Positions 9,701 to 19,292 of a stretch of 64,000 nt of DNA are shown one piece after another. The stretch is from Microglena sp. YARC (taxonomy: Eukaryota > Chlorophyta > Chlorophyceae > Chlamydomonadales > Chlamydomonadaceae): contig CM039462.1 in assembly GCA_022414725.1 (NCBI GenBank), positions 181,018,990-181,082,989 of the forward strand. Reading direction: 5' to 3'. Both the position numbers and the translations under genes were made by a program. How positions within the stretch are numbered: position 1 is the first letter of the stretch; every line of letters starts with the position of its first letter. A model generated the notes under the pieces. That model saw only the letters and a program-made list of their open reading frames with translations. It had not been told where the DNA came from and searched no databases.

Positions 9701-12597
9701 GCTGCTCTTGCATCACATGTCGTTTGTGAGACATGTAATCCTGCAGAACAATGTGCAACACAAGTTGGCTGTTAGGTGGTAGGCAGGTACGCAGGTAAGT
9801 GGTCGGGTGATAGCAGGTAGGTGGTTGGTAGAAAGGTGTTGACAAATTGGCTAGCTTCCCGCTGCTCTTGCATCACATGTCGTTTGTGAGACATGTAATC
9901 CTGCAGAACAATGTGCAACACAAGTTGGCTGTTAGGTGGTAGGCAGGTACGCAGGTAAGTGGTCGGGTGATAGCAGGTAGGTGGTTGGTAGAAAGGTGTT
10001 GACAAATTGGCTAGCTTCCGCTGCTCTTGCATCACATGTCGTTTGTGAGACATGTAATCCTGCAGAACAATGTGCAACACAAGTTGGCTGTTAGGTGGTA
10101 GGCAGGTACGCAGGTAAGTGGTCGGGTGATAGCAGGTAGGTGGTTGGTAGAAGGTGTTGACAAATTGGCTAGCTTCCCGCTGCTCTTGCATCACATGTCG
10201 TTTGTGAGACATGTAATCCTGCAGAACAATGTGCACACAAGTTGGCTGTTAGGTGGTAGGCAGGTACGCAGGTAAGTGGTCGGGTGATAGCAGGTAGGTG
10301 GTTGGTAGAAAGGTGTTGACAAATTGGCTAGCTTCCCGCTGCTCTTGCATCACATGTCGTTTGTGAGACATGTAATCCTGCAGAACAATGTGCAACACAA
10401 GTTGGCTGTTAGGTGGTAGGCAGTAGCAGGTAAGTGGTCGGGTGATAGCAGGTAGGTGGTTGGTAGAAAGGTGTTGACAAATTGGCTAGCTTCCCGCTGC
10501 TCTTGCATCACATGTCGTTTGTGAGACATGTAATCCTGCAGAACAATGTGCGACACAAGTTGGCTGTTAGGTGGTAGGCAGGTACGCAGGTAAGTGGTCG
10601 GGTGATAGCAGGTAGGTGGTTGGTAGAAAGGTGTTGACAAATTGGCCAGCTTCCCACTGCTCTTGCATCGCATAATGTTTGCGAGCCGTATAATTGTCTT
10701 ATGATGTGCAACACACATTGGTCAATTTCTCACTTCTGCAACAACAGCTCTCACCTGCGCCCTTTGACCAGTCACCCACCAGTCACATGGCAGTCACCCA
10801 CCAATTACAATCCAGTCACATACCAGTCACCACCCACCAGTCACCCACCAGTCACCACCCACCAGTGACCCACCAGTCACCCACCAGTGACCCACCAGTG
10901 ACCCACCAGTGACCCACCAGTGACCCACCAATCACCCACCAGTCACCCACCAGTCACCCACCAGTCACCCACCAGTCACTTATTACTCACCCACCAGTCA
11001 CCTACCAGTCACCACCCAACAATCACCCACCAGTCACCCACCAGTCACCTATTACTCACCCACCAGTCACCTACGAGTCACCCGCCAGTCACATTTCAGT
11101 CACCCACCAGTCACCCACCAGTCACCCACCAGTCACATACCAGTCGCCCACCAGTCACCTATTAGTTACCCACCAGTCACATACCAGTCACCCACCAGTC
11201 ACTTACAAGTCACCCACCAGTCACCAACCGATTCTTGTGTCCTTGTCCCTTCAAAGCTTTGAGCCTTTACCGAGTACTTCTGCCATTAGGGTTTAGGGTT
11301 TAGGGTTTAGGTTTTGGGTCCATCATTACTTCAATCCCATTAGCCACCCACCAGTAGTTCTGCCTTTGCGCTTGGGTCCAACCCCTTCACTCAATAGTGG
11401 CCCGGGCTGGTGACCCTCCCATCGGAGTTGAGCCCATGGGGACCCTCGTGAACATCCCACCAGCCCAGTAGCCACCAGCCCACAAACCAACTTTACCCAC
11501 CCGTAGTTCTGCCTTTGCGCTTGGGTCCAACTCCTTCACTCGATAGTGACCCGGGCTGGTGACCCTCCCATCGAAGTTGAGCCCATGGGGACCCTCGTGA
11601 ACATCCCACCAGCCCAGTAGACACCAGCCCACAAACCAACTTTACCCACCCGTTGTTCTGCCTTTGCGCTTGGGTCCAACTCCTTCACTTTATAGTGACC
11701 CGGGCTGGTGACCCTCCCATCGGAGCGGAGCCCATGCGGACCCTCGTGAACATCCGAAGGGGCCCGTGTCTTGCTGATGTTCTTCCGCCATGGGCGTTCA
11801 TAGTTGTGGGGGTTTCTAGGGGACTTGGGGCGCTGGTCTGGTTTCTCCTGCTTCTTCACAGCCTTTGCTTTGGCCGATGACTTGCGCGATGCTGATTTCT
11901 TCGACTTGGACTTGGCAGCCCGCCTCTCGTCTTCGAGCTCCTCACCCCCTCCCTGGTCCAGCGTGCGGACATCACGCATAGGGGAAGACAGCAACTCCTG
12001 CTCCTGCCAAACATCAACATCTGCCCCAATGCCTCCTCCTCGTCCCCCTCCACTGCTTCCCTGCAGCCCGCCGGGGAAGCTCACGCGCTTTACTGCCCCT
12101 CCCCCACTGCCGCTCACATGCTGATTTCCACTGTTGCTTATTCGCCTGCCTGCACCACCACCACTGGTGCTTGCCTGCATGCCTGAGTCAACGCCACCAC
12201 TGCTAAGCCGCATGTCTGCACCAGCCCCACTCATGCTCACCCTAGCTACATCATCACCCATGCCAACGCCAACGCCAACGCCGTCATATCTTACTCCAGG
12301 ACCTATATAAGTCCCCTGCCTCTGCTGCATGACTAATCCAGCTTTTGTATCATCGCAGTCACTGTCTGAGCTGTCGTGACGGCGCCTGTGCTGGCGGCGT
12401 TGTTGCAGCAGCTGAAGTTCCAAGGGGGCATGGCGGCTGACGAGGCGCACTAGCTCATCGTTCAGGATCTCCGGTGGAAGCATGGCGTAGCGAGAGGCAA
12501 TAGACACCTGGTCCGAGGTTGTTGTGATGGGGGTCCCTCCTGAGAAGACGGAATTGCCCACTGCCGCATGGCTGGTTGAATGCTGGGGACGCTCCAT
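283..12597 (-). CDS. Large low-complexity / coiled-coil protein, unknown function (3' truncated), 9 exons seen
   Basis: I do not recognise this protein. Exons in transcript order: 12597-11650, 9261-9139, 8612-8397, 7047-6925, 6202-5798, 5458-5108, 4185-3463, 2978-1479, 651-283. All junctions are phase 0 with GT-AG ends, giving 1586 codons before the left edge, where a donor (CTT|GTGAGA) shows that it continues. Exon 1 (ATG at 12597) is Ser/Gly/Arg-rich with basic KSKKSASRKSSAK-type runs. Exons 2 and 4 are charged and helical (EFMARKRAEMEKKMREEK), likely coiled coil. Exon 7 is glutamine-rich, with a nuclear-type KKRK motif. Exon 8 begins with an amphipathic helix (VSALREIALALQKRLESM), then a long Asp/Glu tract and Pro/Ala/Gly-rich sequence. 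A scaffold or nuclear/ciliary structural role is possible but is only inference. Exon 6 contains an in-frame microsatellite-derived insert (see findings). Exons 1 to 8 are well supported; the exact limits of exons 3 and 6 are less sure. Confidence 0.75.
645..1020. repeat. (TTG/TGG)n-rich intronic tandem repeat
   Basis: GTTGGTGGT-type triplet repeats with two copies of the downstream exon's 5' edge (gctgttggcgacgggcctgtg at 637 and 832). It lies in the last visible intron of the left-hand gene. Confidence 0.75.
1170..1480. repeat. Minisatellite carrying copies of an exon 3' edge and donor
   Basis: About four irregular units of roughly 60-115 bp, each containing taacccacctcgg / cctaacccacctc. 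On the minus strand this is GCCGAG|GTGGGTTA, the same sequence as the donor at 1479. The array directly follows the 1500-nt exon of the left-hand gene. Confidence 0.7.
3070..3400. repeat. Two intronic copies of an exon 5' edge with AG|GT junctions
   Basis: Copies of the acceptor and first about 50 coding bases of the exon starting at 2978 lie at 3167 and 3381 on the minus strand (CTGCAG|GTAAGTGC and CTGCAG|GTGAGTGC, then AGGGAGATAGCTCTAGC). The copy at 3381 reaches a stop after 15 codons. The copy at 3167 stays open further, with ESMQVAKAV. Confidence 0.75.
4200..4320. repeat. G-rich (GGTGG/GGGTG)n intronic tract
   Basis: Long G-rich run on the plus strand, immediately upstream (transcript sense) of the exon starting at 4185. 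On the transcribed strand it is a C-rich, polypyrimidine-like stretch ahead of the acceptor. Confidence 0.6.
4380..5160. repeat. Tandem exon-edge copies separated by (TG)n/(TA)n microsatellites
   Basis: The segment ending in NPINRFLE or NPMTRFLE before donor GAG|GTACTG occurs at 5108, 4821 and 4401 on the minus strand. A more degenerate copy lies near 4660-4740. The copies are separated by TG/TA dinucleotide repeats (4505-4580, 4915-5060, 5195-5260). The frame stays open across the first three copies, so exon skipping or inclusion could change the copy number in the protein. Confidence 0.7.
5498..5695. repeat. (GGT)n followed by a homopurine (GGGA)n tract
   Basis: About 28 bp of TGG triplets, then about 160 bp consisting almost wholly of A and G on the plus strand. 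It sits in the intron just before the exon that begins at 5458 (minus), as a very long pyrimidine tract on the sense strand. Confidence 0.75.
6181..6690. repeat. 70-bp minisatellite, about 8 copies, built on an exon 5' edge
   Basis: Units start at 6181, 6251, 6321, 6391, 6461, 6531, 6601 and 6671. Each contains catctgcgtactgctgagc followed by agcctacagtgg. On the minus strand this is an acceptor CAG/TAG followed by GCTGCTCAGCAGTACGCAG, identical to the first bases of the true exon at 6202-5798. Confidence 0.85.
6726..6917. repeat. Poly-G tracts
   Basis: G runs at about 6724-6794 and 6898-6917 on the plus strand (C on the sense strand of the left-hand gene). Lengths of such runs are often unreliable in assemblies. 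Confidence 0.8.
7580..8250. repeat. Pair of diverged about 180-bp repeats with AGCGATCGCT palindrome
   Basis: tatagcgatcgcta followed by tttgaccccgttttgcc-like sequence occurs at about 7584 and again at 8043. In each case a stretch with aaaggctataaaagctat and ccctggagaaggcct / ccctggagggggcct follows. The pair lies in an intron of the left-hand gene; no coding potential is seen. Confidence 0.5.
8265..8385. repeat. Dispersed SINE-like repeat (family with 44580-44700)
   Basis: aagtgcgcctact, ccattcaaactgaatcc, cggtgt, gggtgaaat and tttcacaact-A-rich blocks occur in the same order here and at 44580-44700. An A-rich end (aaaaaaagg) and a GGTTTGAGCC-like B-box would fit a pol III-derived element, but this is inference. 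Confidence 0.5.
8780..9135. repeat. Intronic copies of an exon 3' edge
   Basis: gaaggcattctcaccatgggg (donor plus last codons of the exon 9261-9139, plus-strand view) recurs at about 8994 and 8846, with ctctgctggtagta following each time. The donor GTGAGA is kept in both copies (GTGAGAATG and, in the older copy, ATGAGAATG). Confidence 0.7.
9240..10730. repeat. About 160-bp minisatellite, 9-10 copies, built on an exon 5' edge
   Basis: Units of 158-160 bp recur from 9261 to about 10700. Each contains, on the minus strand, CTGCAG|GATTACATGTCTCACAAA followed by about 40 more coding-like bases (DYMSHK...VMQEQ), then an unrelated spacer. Internal copies are over 95% identical to each other, while the copy attached to the true exon (9261-9139) and the outermost copies are more diverged, so the array has been homogenised recently. 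Confidence 0.9.
10770..11235. repeat. (CCACCAGTCA)n short tandem repeat
   Basis: Dozens of 10-11-bp units of cagtcacccac with occasional variants (cagtgaccc, cctattactc). Intronic in the left-hand gene; no reading frame of interest. Confidence 0.85.
11286..11318 (+). repeat. Interstitial telomere-like repeat (TTTAGGG)n
   Basis: Four consecutive ttaggg/tttaggg units, the last diverged (tttaggttttggg). TTTAGGG is the plant-type telomere repeat, also found in many green algae. The tract is short and internal to an intron. Confidence 0.65.
11345..11650. repeat. Two further copies of the exon-1 3' edge and donor
   Basis: The last about 95 bases of exon 1 (ending GAACAACGG|GTGGGTAAAG on the minus strand) are repeated at about 11515 and 11360 with a period near 135-150 bp. 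The copies encode DVHEGPHGL and SPGHYRVKELDPSAKAE; the first retains the GTGGGT donor. Confidence 0.8.
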
Positions 12598-13144
12598 TCG
12601 AGCCTGATGATGGGAGGAGGGAGAGAATTTGAAATATGTTTTTCAGTTGTGTTCAATGCTCAAATGGCAAAAGAGCACATAGCAATGTGTTCAATGCCCA
12701 AAGAGCAATAGTTGTGTTCAATGCCCAAAGAGCGAAATATTGTAATATCTTACAAAATGCAAAATCTTATTCTGGGAGGGAAGATTAAATACTGCTGGGG
12801 ACGCTCGACGAAGGTTTGGAGATGGATATTGAAATGATATAATACGTGGTGAGCTGCAAACTGGAGCAATCAGGTGGAGAGTGGATAATTTGACATTTCC
12901 TATTACTTTCACTCTTTTCATCTTTTTTCATTTTTCATCTACTCAAATCGCAATATGATGATTTACAAGGGGTACAAGTGGGTGGGTGGGACTATGAGTG
13001 TGGGGGAAAGGTAAGTAGAAGGTGGAGAGGGGGAGGTTTTGAGTGCTCAGTACGCCTATGTCTATAGGCAGTACTAGCTTACCCAAAATACAGAGGAATA
13101 GTCTATTACTTGCAAGTGGGCCCTGGAGGTGGGGGGTTCTGGAG

Positions 13145-13181
13145 AGTGTGTGTGGTGTGTGGGTGTGTGTGGTGTGTGTGT

Positions 13182-13212
<31 letters not shown>

Positions 13213-13221
13213 GGGGGGGTG

Positions 13222-13252
<31 letters not shown>
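13145..13252. repeat. (TG)n plus poly-G tract
   Basis: About 45 bp of TG repeat followed by roughly 55 bp of almost pure G. It lies upstream of the first coding exon of the left-hand gene, probably in a 5' UTR intron. Confidence 0.8.
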
Positions 13253-13255
<3 letters not shown>

Positions 13256-13790
13256 ACTGAGGAGGAGCAAGTGGGATGGTGGGGAGGGACAGATAAGGAG
13301 GTTCGTTAGGCAAGTAAGGAGAGGTAGATGGAAGGTGGGAGAGGAAGGTGGGAATGGGTAGGTGGGAATGGGAAGGTGAGGATGGGGAGGTGGGGAGGAT
13401 CGAAGAGGCAAGTGGGGGGGGTAGGTGGGGAGGTGGGGAGGAAGACCAAAGATTTTATCGAGCCTTTGCTGGAGCTTTACCTCTGGGCAAGCAGTTCAGG
13501 CTTGATTTACAAACTTCGGTGATCAGCTCGTTTGCTTCTAGCATACGCGGGCTTTCTACTAGCCATCCGCGTTTACCATGCTGTCATATATTTTCGAGGG
13601 CTGACTCGTCCCATGCTGGTCGAGGATTCAAAAGCTCAGCATACTCATTTGGTCTGACACAAGCAATGAGAATTCAGTTCAAGCGAGGAGTTGCTGACGC
13701 TTAAGGGTCAGAACGCGAACATTGACAATCAAGCTGTTATGAACGATTTTGTTTATGCAAATGGTAGTGGAACGCGCGTCAGAGGGCGGA

Positions 13791-13799
13791 GCTATTTAT
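13791..13799 (-). promoter_or_regulatory. Candidate TATA box of the left-hand gene
   Basis: On the minus strand GCATAAATAG lies in unique, CpG-rich DNA (13.6-14.1 kb) upstream of the ATG at 12597. A splice acceptor (CATCATCAG) lies about 10 bases before that ATG, so a 5' UTR intron of about 1 kb is implied. The same TATTTAT-type motif precedes the ice-binding gene at 62462. Confidence 0.35.
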
Positions 13800-14529
13800 G
13801 CGCGTTCGCATATCTTGCCGCGATATTCAGCAGCTCTAGTATGCTGGTCAAAGTGCTTTGGGTTGTAGCTTGAAAGTAGCTAGTAGTTTCACCGCGGTAG
13901 CGGAGAGTGAACTTCTGACAGTAAGAAGCGACAGCAGAAAGTCGCAAGCGGAACTTGGGGAGACGACGTGCGCACGCGCAAACGTGAGATTGCTGGGGCT
14001 TTGATGCCACCACACTCCTCGCAGTCGATTCTTGTCAACATCGCTGTACGAAATTGTTGTGTCACGCCCAAATTCCACCCACAACACGCCAAGCGCCAAG
14101 CGTTGGCTCGGGTGCCCTCAACCAGCCCTCACCTACATTTTCTTTCCCTCGCCTTTTCCCCTAGAAGCTCGTTAACTTTCTTACGGTATATTCCAAGAAA
14201 AATCAACGATCTAAACCGACCATCAAGTAGTCAAGTACTAGGCATTACATTGTGATAGGCAGGGGTGATCGGCAGGCCAGTGTTGACCCAAGACGAGCCC
14301 ACGCCACAACATCCGAGAGGGGTCTTCCAACCAATCCTCAAAATAAGATAGGTGATATTACAGCAGGCAAGCATTTTTCTGTTTAGTTTTCTCACACTAA
14401 ATGTAGCTGCAGATCCATGCAACATAGTTTCATAGGTGAGAGCTAACTAACACGCTCTATCAACTTCAAGAGTTTTTCACTATGCCCTTCACGAGGACCA
14501 GGTGCTATTCGACACAAGAGATTTTTACA

Positions 14530-14690
14530 GAAGAACTCAGGGCCCCCGTCGGTAAAACGATTGTTTGGGGTTCAGTTCATCAGTGCTTTTTATTTTGAAG
14601 CCCTTCCTAACGGTTGGGTGTCAGAACAGCAAGTCCAAGTCCCTCTAGCCGACTTGGCCTACCCCTGGACTGTAACATACATACAGCTCT
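14530..14690. repeat. Dispersed repeat family (cgattgtttggggttcag), copy 1
   Basis: Contains gaactcagggcccc, cggtaaaacgattgttt, gggttcagttcatcagtgc and cctggactgtaacatac. The same blocks occur at 35385-35525 and 47430-47560 (same orientation) and inverted at 19400-19555 and 41290-41370, so this is an interspersed element. Confidence 0.65.
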
Positions 14691-14789
14691 AACATGCTCT
14701 AACCTTCACGTTACATGACGGATAGTGCAAATACAAGGGCTTATGCCTCGTTTCTGGAAGCGCGGTGACCAATTTAAAATGAAAGCTTC

Positions 14790-15000
14790 ATTTATGAAGC
14801 AAGGGCTCGTCAAATCTAGGTATGGGTCTCATATTCTATAATCTCGAGCGCATGAGCTAGTATCCAAACAGATGAGAGAATGTGCAGGGGCTGCGATATG
14901 AATACTGAGGAGGAAGAAGCAAACTTCCTCCTAGAATGCTCCATCTACCCACAACAGCGCCTAAAATGTTACGAGCTTTTGTGTGACAATGTAGTCATTA
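14790..15000 (+). pseudogene. Degenerate remnant of a non-LTR retrotransposon RT C-terminus
   Basis: One frame reads RMCRGCDMNTEEEEANFLL followed by ECSIYPQQRLKCYELL. This fits the C-x2-C...E-E-x2-H/N-F-L-L-x-C pattern of the zinc-knuckle region that follows reverse transcriptase in many LINEs. Upstream, in the same frame, SRYGSHIL is followed by a stop, resembling the R-x-G-S-H-x-L block that precedes it. No RT catalytic domain is visible, so it is a fragment. Confidence 0.4.
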
Positions 15001-16480
15001 GCGATTTAGCGAACAATAGGACAGGGTGATACAATCCCACCCTAGGCTTGCAACTATATTGCATCAACCATGATATCATGATTTACATACCGTATTTGAA
15101 AACACCGACCAGCATACTATAGCTAGATTCATCATAGGATACCAAAAACTAAGAAAGCGGAAACTATGCAGAACCTAGAGAAACAGAGCCATACATATAT
15201 TTACCGGTAGATATATTACATTACGGGAACTTCCTGCTGGTGAGACTAGTGCATTGTTACTCAATTGATATAAGCTATGCCTACCGTAGTTACCCAAGGT
15301 ACTACATGTTATCATTTTATAACACATCTGCCTTTTTGTTGCGTGCCAGCACGCAGATTACTTGAAAAATCTGTGTGCTACAAATGGGCCCTTTGGGAAT
15401 AATTTTTGCACGTTACCATTCATGTAACCAACGTCATGATCAACGTAACCATTCATATAACCAAGTTCAAGTTCAAGCTTGTTTCACGGAACTGCCCTTT
15501 TCGTTTGTACTGCGTTGACTCGGGCCCCCCTAACTCCCTAAGTTGGGGGGGAGTCTGAAGACTGCAGGGACAGGAGACGTTGATAAATATGTTAACAAGT
15601 CTTAATAAGCGGAAAATTGGCGGAGTGTGTTGGCAGAGGAACAGCAGGCTGGGCGGACAATGGGGGTGAATCTGGATTTTTGGGCGGAGTCCCCCCCAGG
15701 AGGGGGGGCTCCGCCCAAAACTCACCAGTATCCATTGCATTTATCTACTTTACAACTGACCAGACAAATGTAATCATCATCATCACCAGAGAGAACTACG
15801 CGGTGGACATAACCTTAGCACCTTGTAGCCACCACTGGGTTGCTGACTGGAAGCCTCTAGGAGGGGCAGTCAGCACTTGCAATATGACCAGATGAGGATT
15901 TTCGCCCAGTTACATCAACTTCTTTCAACTTGGACATCACGACTTTTTCTACTGGCCACTGTATTACATGCCTCCAGATTTATTCGGCCGGTCCCATACT
16001 TGATCTTTGTTGACTCTCAAGGTTTTACCTCTTTAAGTAATAAACGTGGCTTTAGTTCCTTTCCGTTCCGTTTTCAGCTGCACTGGCATGATGGGGCTAC
16101 GGTGCTTGTTGTTCAGGCATCGGTGGTAATTCTTTTTACTGAGATGGTCCTACGGTTACTATAGCTAGCTCCGGCTTACGCTATGGTGTCCTTAACTTCA
16201 CGTCCTGTGAGTAACGGTTCTACACGGATGTAACAATTTCAATTTTAATTTCAATAGCACCTGAGTGTTAGTATGCTACAGTCCAGGGTAGTCTACTAAG
16301 GCGAACGGGAAGACGGCGAGCAGCCAAATTACTGGCTGGAGCCACATAACCAAGTTCAAGTATCTGTGTATCTGTGTTACATTCCAGAGGCATCCAACTA
16401 GGCTAGGGACGGTCAAGAACTCTTTACTCATGGGTTTCTTATCCATTTTACTCCCAGACCCTTGCCTCTACCTTCCCCAC
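15000..16480. other. Intergenic, no gene seen
   Basis: Between the promoter of the left-hand gene and the 3' end of the SR-type gene. It holds a copy of the GC-rich repeat (about 15600-15735, gcggaaaattggcggagtgt ... ggggggctccgcc) and a fragment near 16310-16380 shared with 20610-20670 (gcagccaaattactggctg). No convincing exon was found. Confidence 0.5.
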
Positions 16481-16488
16481 CTCACTTG

Positions 16489-16666
16489 TAGGGATTGGCA
16501 AAGCATACGATACTGACCAAAGGCGAGTATGATATCATACGATATCATACAAATTGCATTATATGATATTGTATGTAAATGGTAACTTTAGCCTAGTCAG
16601 ACTGCCAGCACAATATGATTTCATACGATGACATGATATCATATGATATCATGCTGCGGTTCCCTA
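16489..16666. mobile_element. 178-bp hAT-like MITE
   Basis: Terminal inverted repeats TAGGGATTGGCA and TGCGGTTCCCTA flank ATGATATCAT-rich palindromic sequence. Flanking 8-bp sequences ctcacttg (16481-16488) and ctcatttg (16667-16674) differ at one base, consistent with an 8-bp target duplication. Same length as the copies at 29670 and 37015, in opposite orientation. The insertion lies about 40 bp downstream of the stop codon of the SR-type gene. Confidence 0.8.
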
Positions 16667-16703
16667 CTCATTTGCCCTCGTCTTGCTCATGCTTGTCTCC
16701 CTC

Positions 16704-19260
16704 TCACTTGTCCTGGTCTTCTCGATCATGCGACGACTCTCCTCTCTCGTCCCTTCCACGCTTCCCCTTGTCATGCTGCTCTCCATCGTGCTTTCCCTCA
16801 CCATGCTCTCCCCTATCTCGTCGCCCCTTGTCTCTCTCTCCCCTGCCTCGCTTCCCCTTGTCTTCCTTTTCCTTGTCTTGGTGCTTGCGGTCCTTCTTGT
16901 GTTCTCTGTGGTAGCCGGGAAGGGGTTGAGTTAATCACTCTTGCGTTGTTATTTGGTTATGCGTGTGTTAACAGTCTTTTCAGTCTAGCCGGGTAAGGCG
17001 TAGCCAAATAGGCTAAAAAGACTTTTCAAACATCAATAATGGGAAGGACTGTAAACAAAACAAGCACTGGTGAACTCAACCCGAACAAATCGTAAACGAC
17101 GGGGGCCCGGAGTTCGTCCTATGTCTGTACTGTATGACAGTAGAGCCCTCATGAGCTGTAGGATTAATAGGGCGGTAGAGTTTGTTTACTGTGTACTGTA
17201 GGGTGGTAGAGCCCTCATGAGCTGTAGGGTTAATAGGGCGGTAGAGTTTGTTTACTGTGTACTGTAGGGTGGTAGAGCCCTCATGAGCTGTAGGGTTAAT
17301 AGGGCGGTAGAGTTTGTTTACTGTGTACTGTAGGGTGGTAGAGCCCTCATGAGCTGTAGGGTTCATAGGGCGGTAGAGTTTGTTTACTGTGTACTATAGG
17401 GTGGTAGAGCCCTCATGAGCTGTAGGATTAATAGGGCGGTAGAGTTTGTTTACTGTGTACTGTAGGGTGGTAGAGCCCTCATGAGCTGTAGGGTTAATAG
17501 GGCGGTAGAGTTTGTTTACTGTGTACTGTAGGGTGGTAGAGCCCTCATGAGCTGTAGGGTTCATAGGGCGGTAGAGTTTGTTTACTGTGTTCTGTAGGGT
17601 GGTAGAGCCCTCATGAGCTGTAGGGTTAATAGGGCGGTAGAGTTTGTTTACTGTGTACTGTAGGGTGGTAGAGCCCTCATGAGCTGTAGGATTTGTAGGG
17701 CGGTAGAGTTTGTTTACTGTGTACTGTAGGGTGGTAGAGCCCTCATGAGCTGTAGGGTTTGTAGGGCGGTAGAGTTTGTTTACTGTGTACTGTAGGGTGG
17801 TAGAGCCCTCATGAGCTGTAGGGTTTGTAGGGCGGTAGAGTTTGTTTACTGTGTACTGTAGGGTGGTAGAGCCCTCATGAGCTGTAGGTTTGTAGGGCGG
17901 TAGAGTTTGTTTACTGTGTACTGTAGGGTGGTAGAGCCCTCATGAGCTGTAGGGTTTGTAGGGCGGTAGAGTTTGTTTACTGTGTACTGTAGGGTGGTAG
18001 AGCCCTCATGAGCTGTAGGGTTAATAGGGCGGTAGAGTTTGTTTACTGTATACTGTAGGGCGGCAGAGCCCTTAGAAGTGGTAGGGTTTGTAGGGCAGTA
18101 GAGTTTGTTTACAGCATACTAGAATTTGTACGCTATGGTTGCTCAAGGACCCTGGTATGGTCATCCTCAAGCATGCCATTGGTTGAATGCCCAATTTATG
18201 TGATGATGATCATGATGATGACATTCTTCCTGGCGCCCTACCAGACTCCAAATGCGCCCGCATCTTGACGAAGTTAAAGTGGACTTAGTGGATCATGCAA
18301 TTGGAGCCAACTGGCTTGTACAGCTAGCCCCATCACATTTACTTTTGATTACTTTTGAATTTTGAACAAAGAAATGCCGGATGCATGCTTGTGTTAATTT
18401 ATAATAAAAGTAGATGGAGGCAAGAAGAAACATATAAACCCAAACTGTGACAATCAGCAACATGTCGAGAACAATGTGGTTGGTTCTTCCAAGCAAAGAT
18501 GAGTACGTTGTCTAGCGGTACAAGTAGTGCTTTTGTACAAGGAGCATTTTCGTGGGCCAAAGCCAGCCTAAGTGTTTCCAACCGATTGGGTAGCAGGGCT
18601 GCTACCCGACCAGATCTACCAAATCAGTCTGTGCCAGGGAGGAGGTCAAGGTATTTCTCTCACTTTTTTTGCTTCTTTGACTTGTCTGACTTCTCTGACA
18701 GTTGCGTGTCTCCCTCAGCATGATCGGAATGACGCTGCCGCTCCCGCTCTATTCCTCGGACCCTAGAAGGACTTAGGCTTATAGACCTGTATAGCAATCA
18801 TGTTGTTGATGGTGTTGTTGATGGTGGTGCTGATGGTGGCCGTGGTGTGTGGTAGGTGAGGGTTGAGTTGCGAGTTGCGAATTGTTGACTTGCGAGTTGC
18901 GAGTTGTTGAGTTGTTGTTGAGTTGTTGTTGAGTTGCTGAGTCATTGAGTTATTGTTGAGTTGTTGAGTCGCAAATTGAGTTGAGTTGCGAGTTGTTGAG
19001 GTGAGTTGAGTTGTGAGTTGTTGAGTTGCGAGTTGTTGAGTTGCGAAAACGGGAGCGACCAATTGGTCTCCAGCGGAAACGCCTTTCTGGCATCGTCAGG
19101 TGGCGTGAGACTAAGGACTAGGTCGACGTAAACCCTTGGGTCTAAATGGCTCACCACCCAGTGTAACCAGTGTCTCCGCCGAGTCTCTGCCTTCCCCTGT
19201 ATCTCTTGCACCTGCACCCATACCATGCACCTGCACCTGTCGGAAAACTCCTGTATTTCT

Positions 19261-19292
<32 letters not shown>

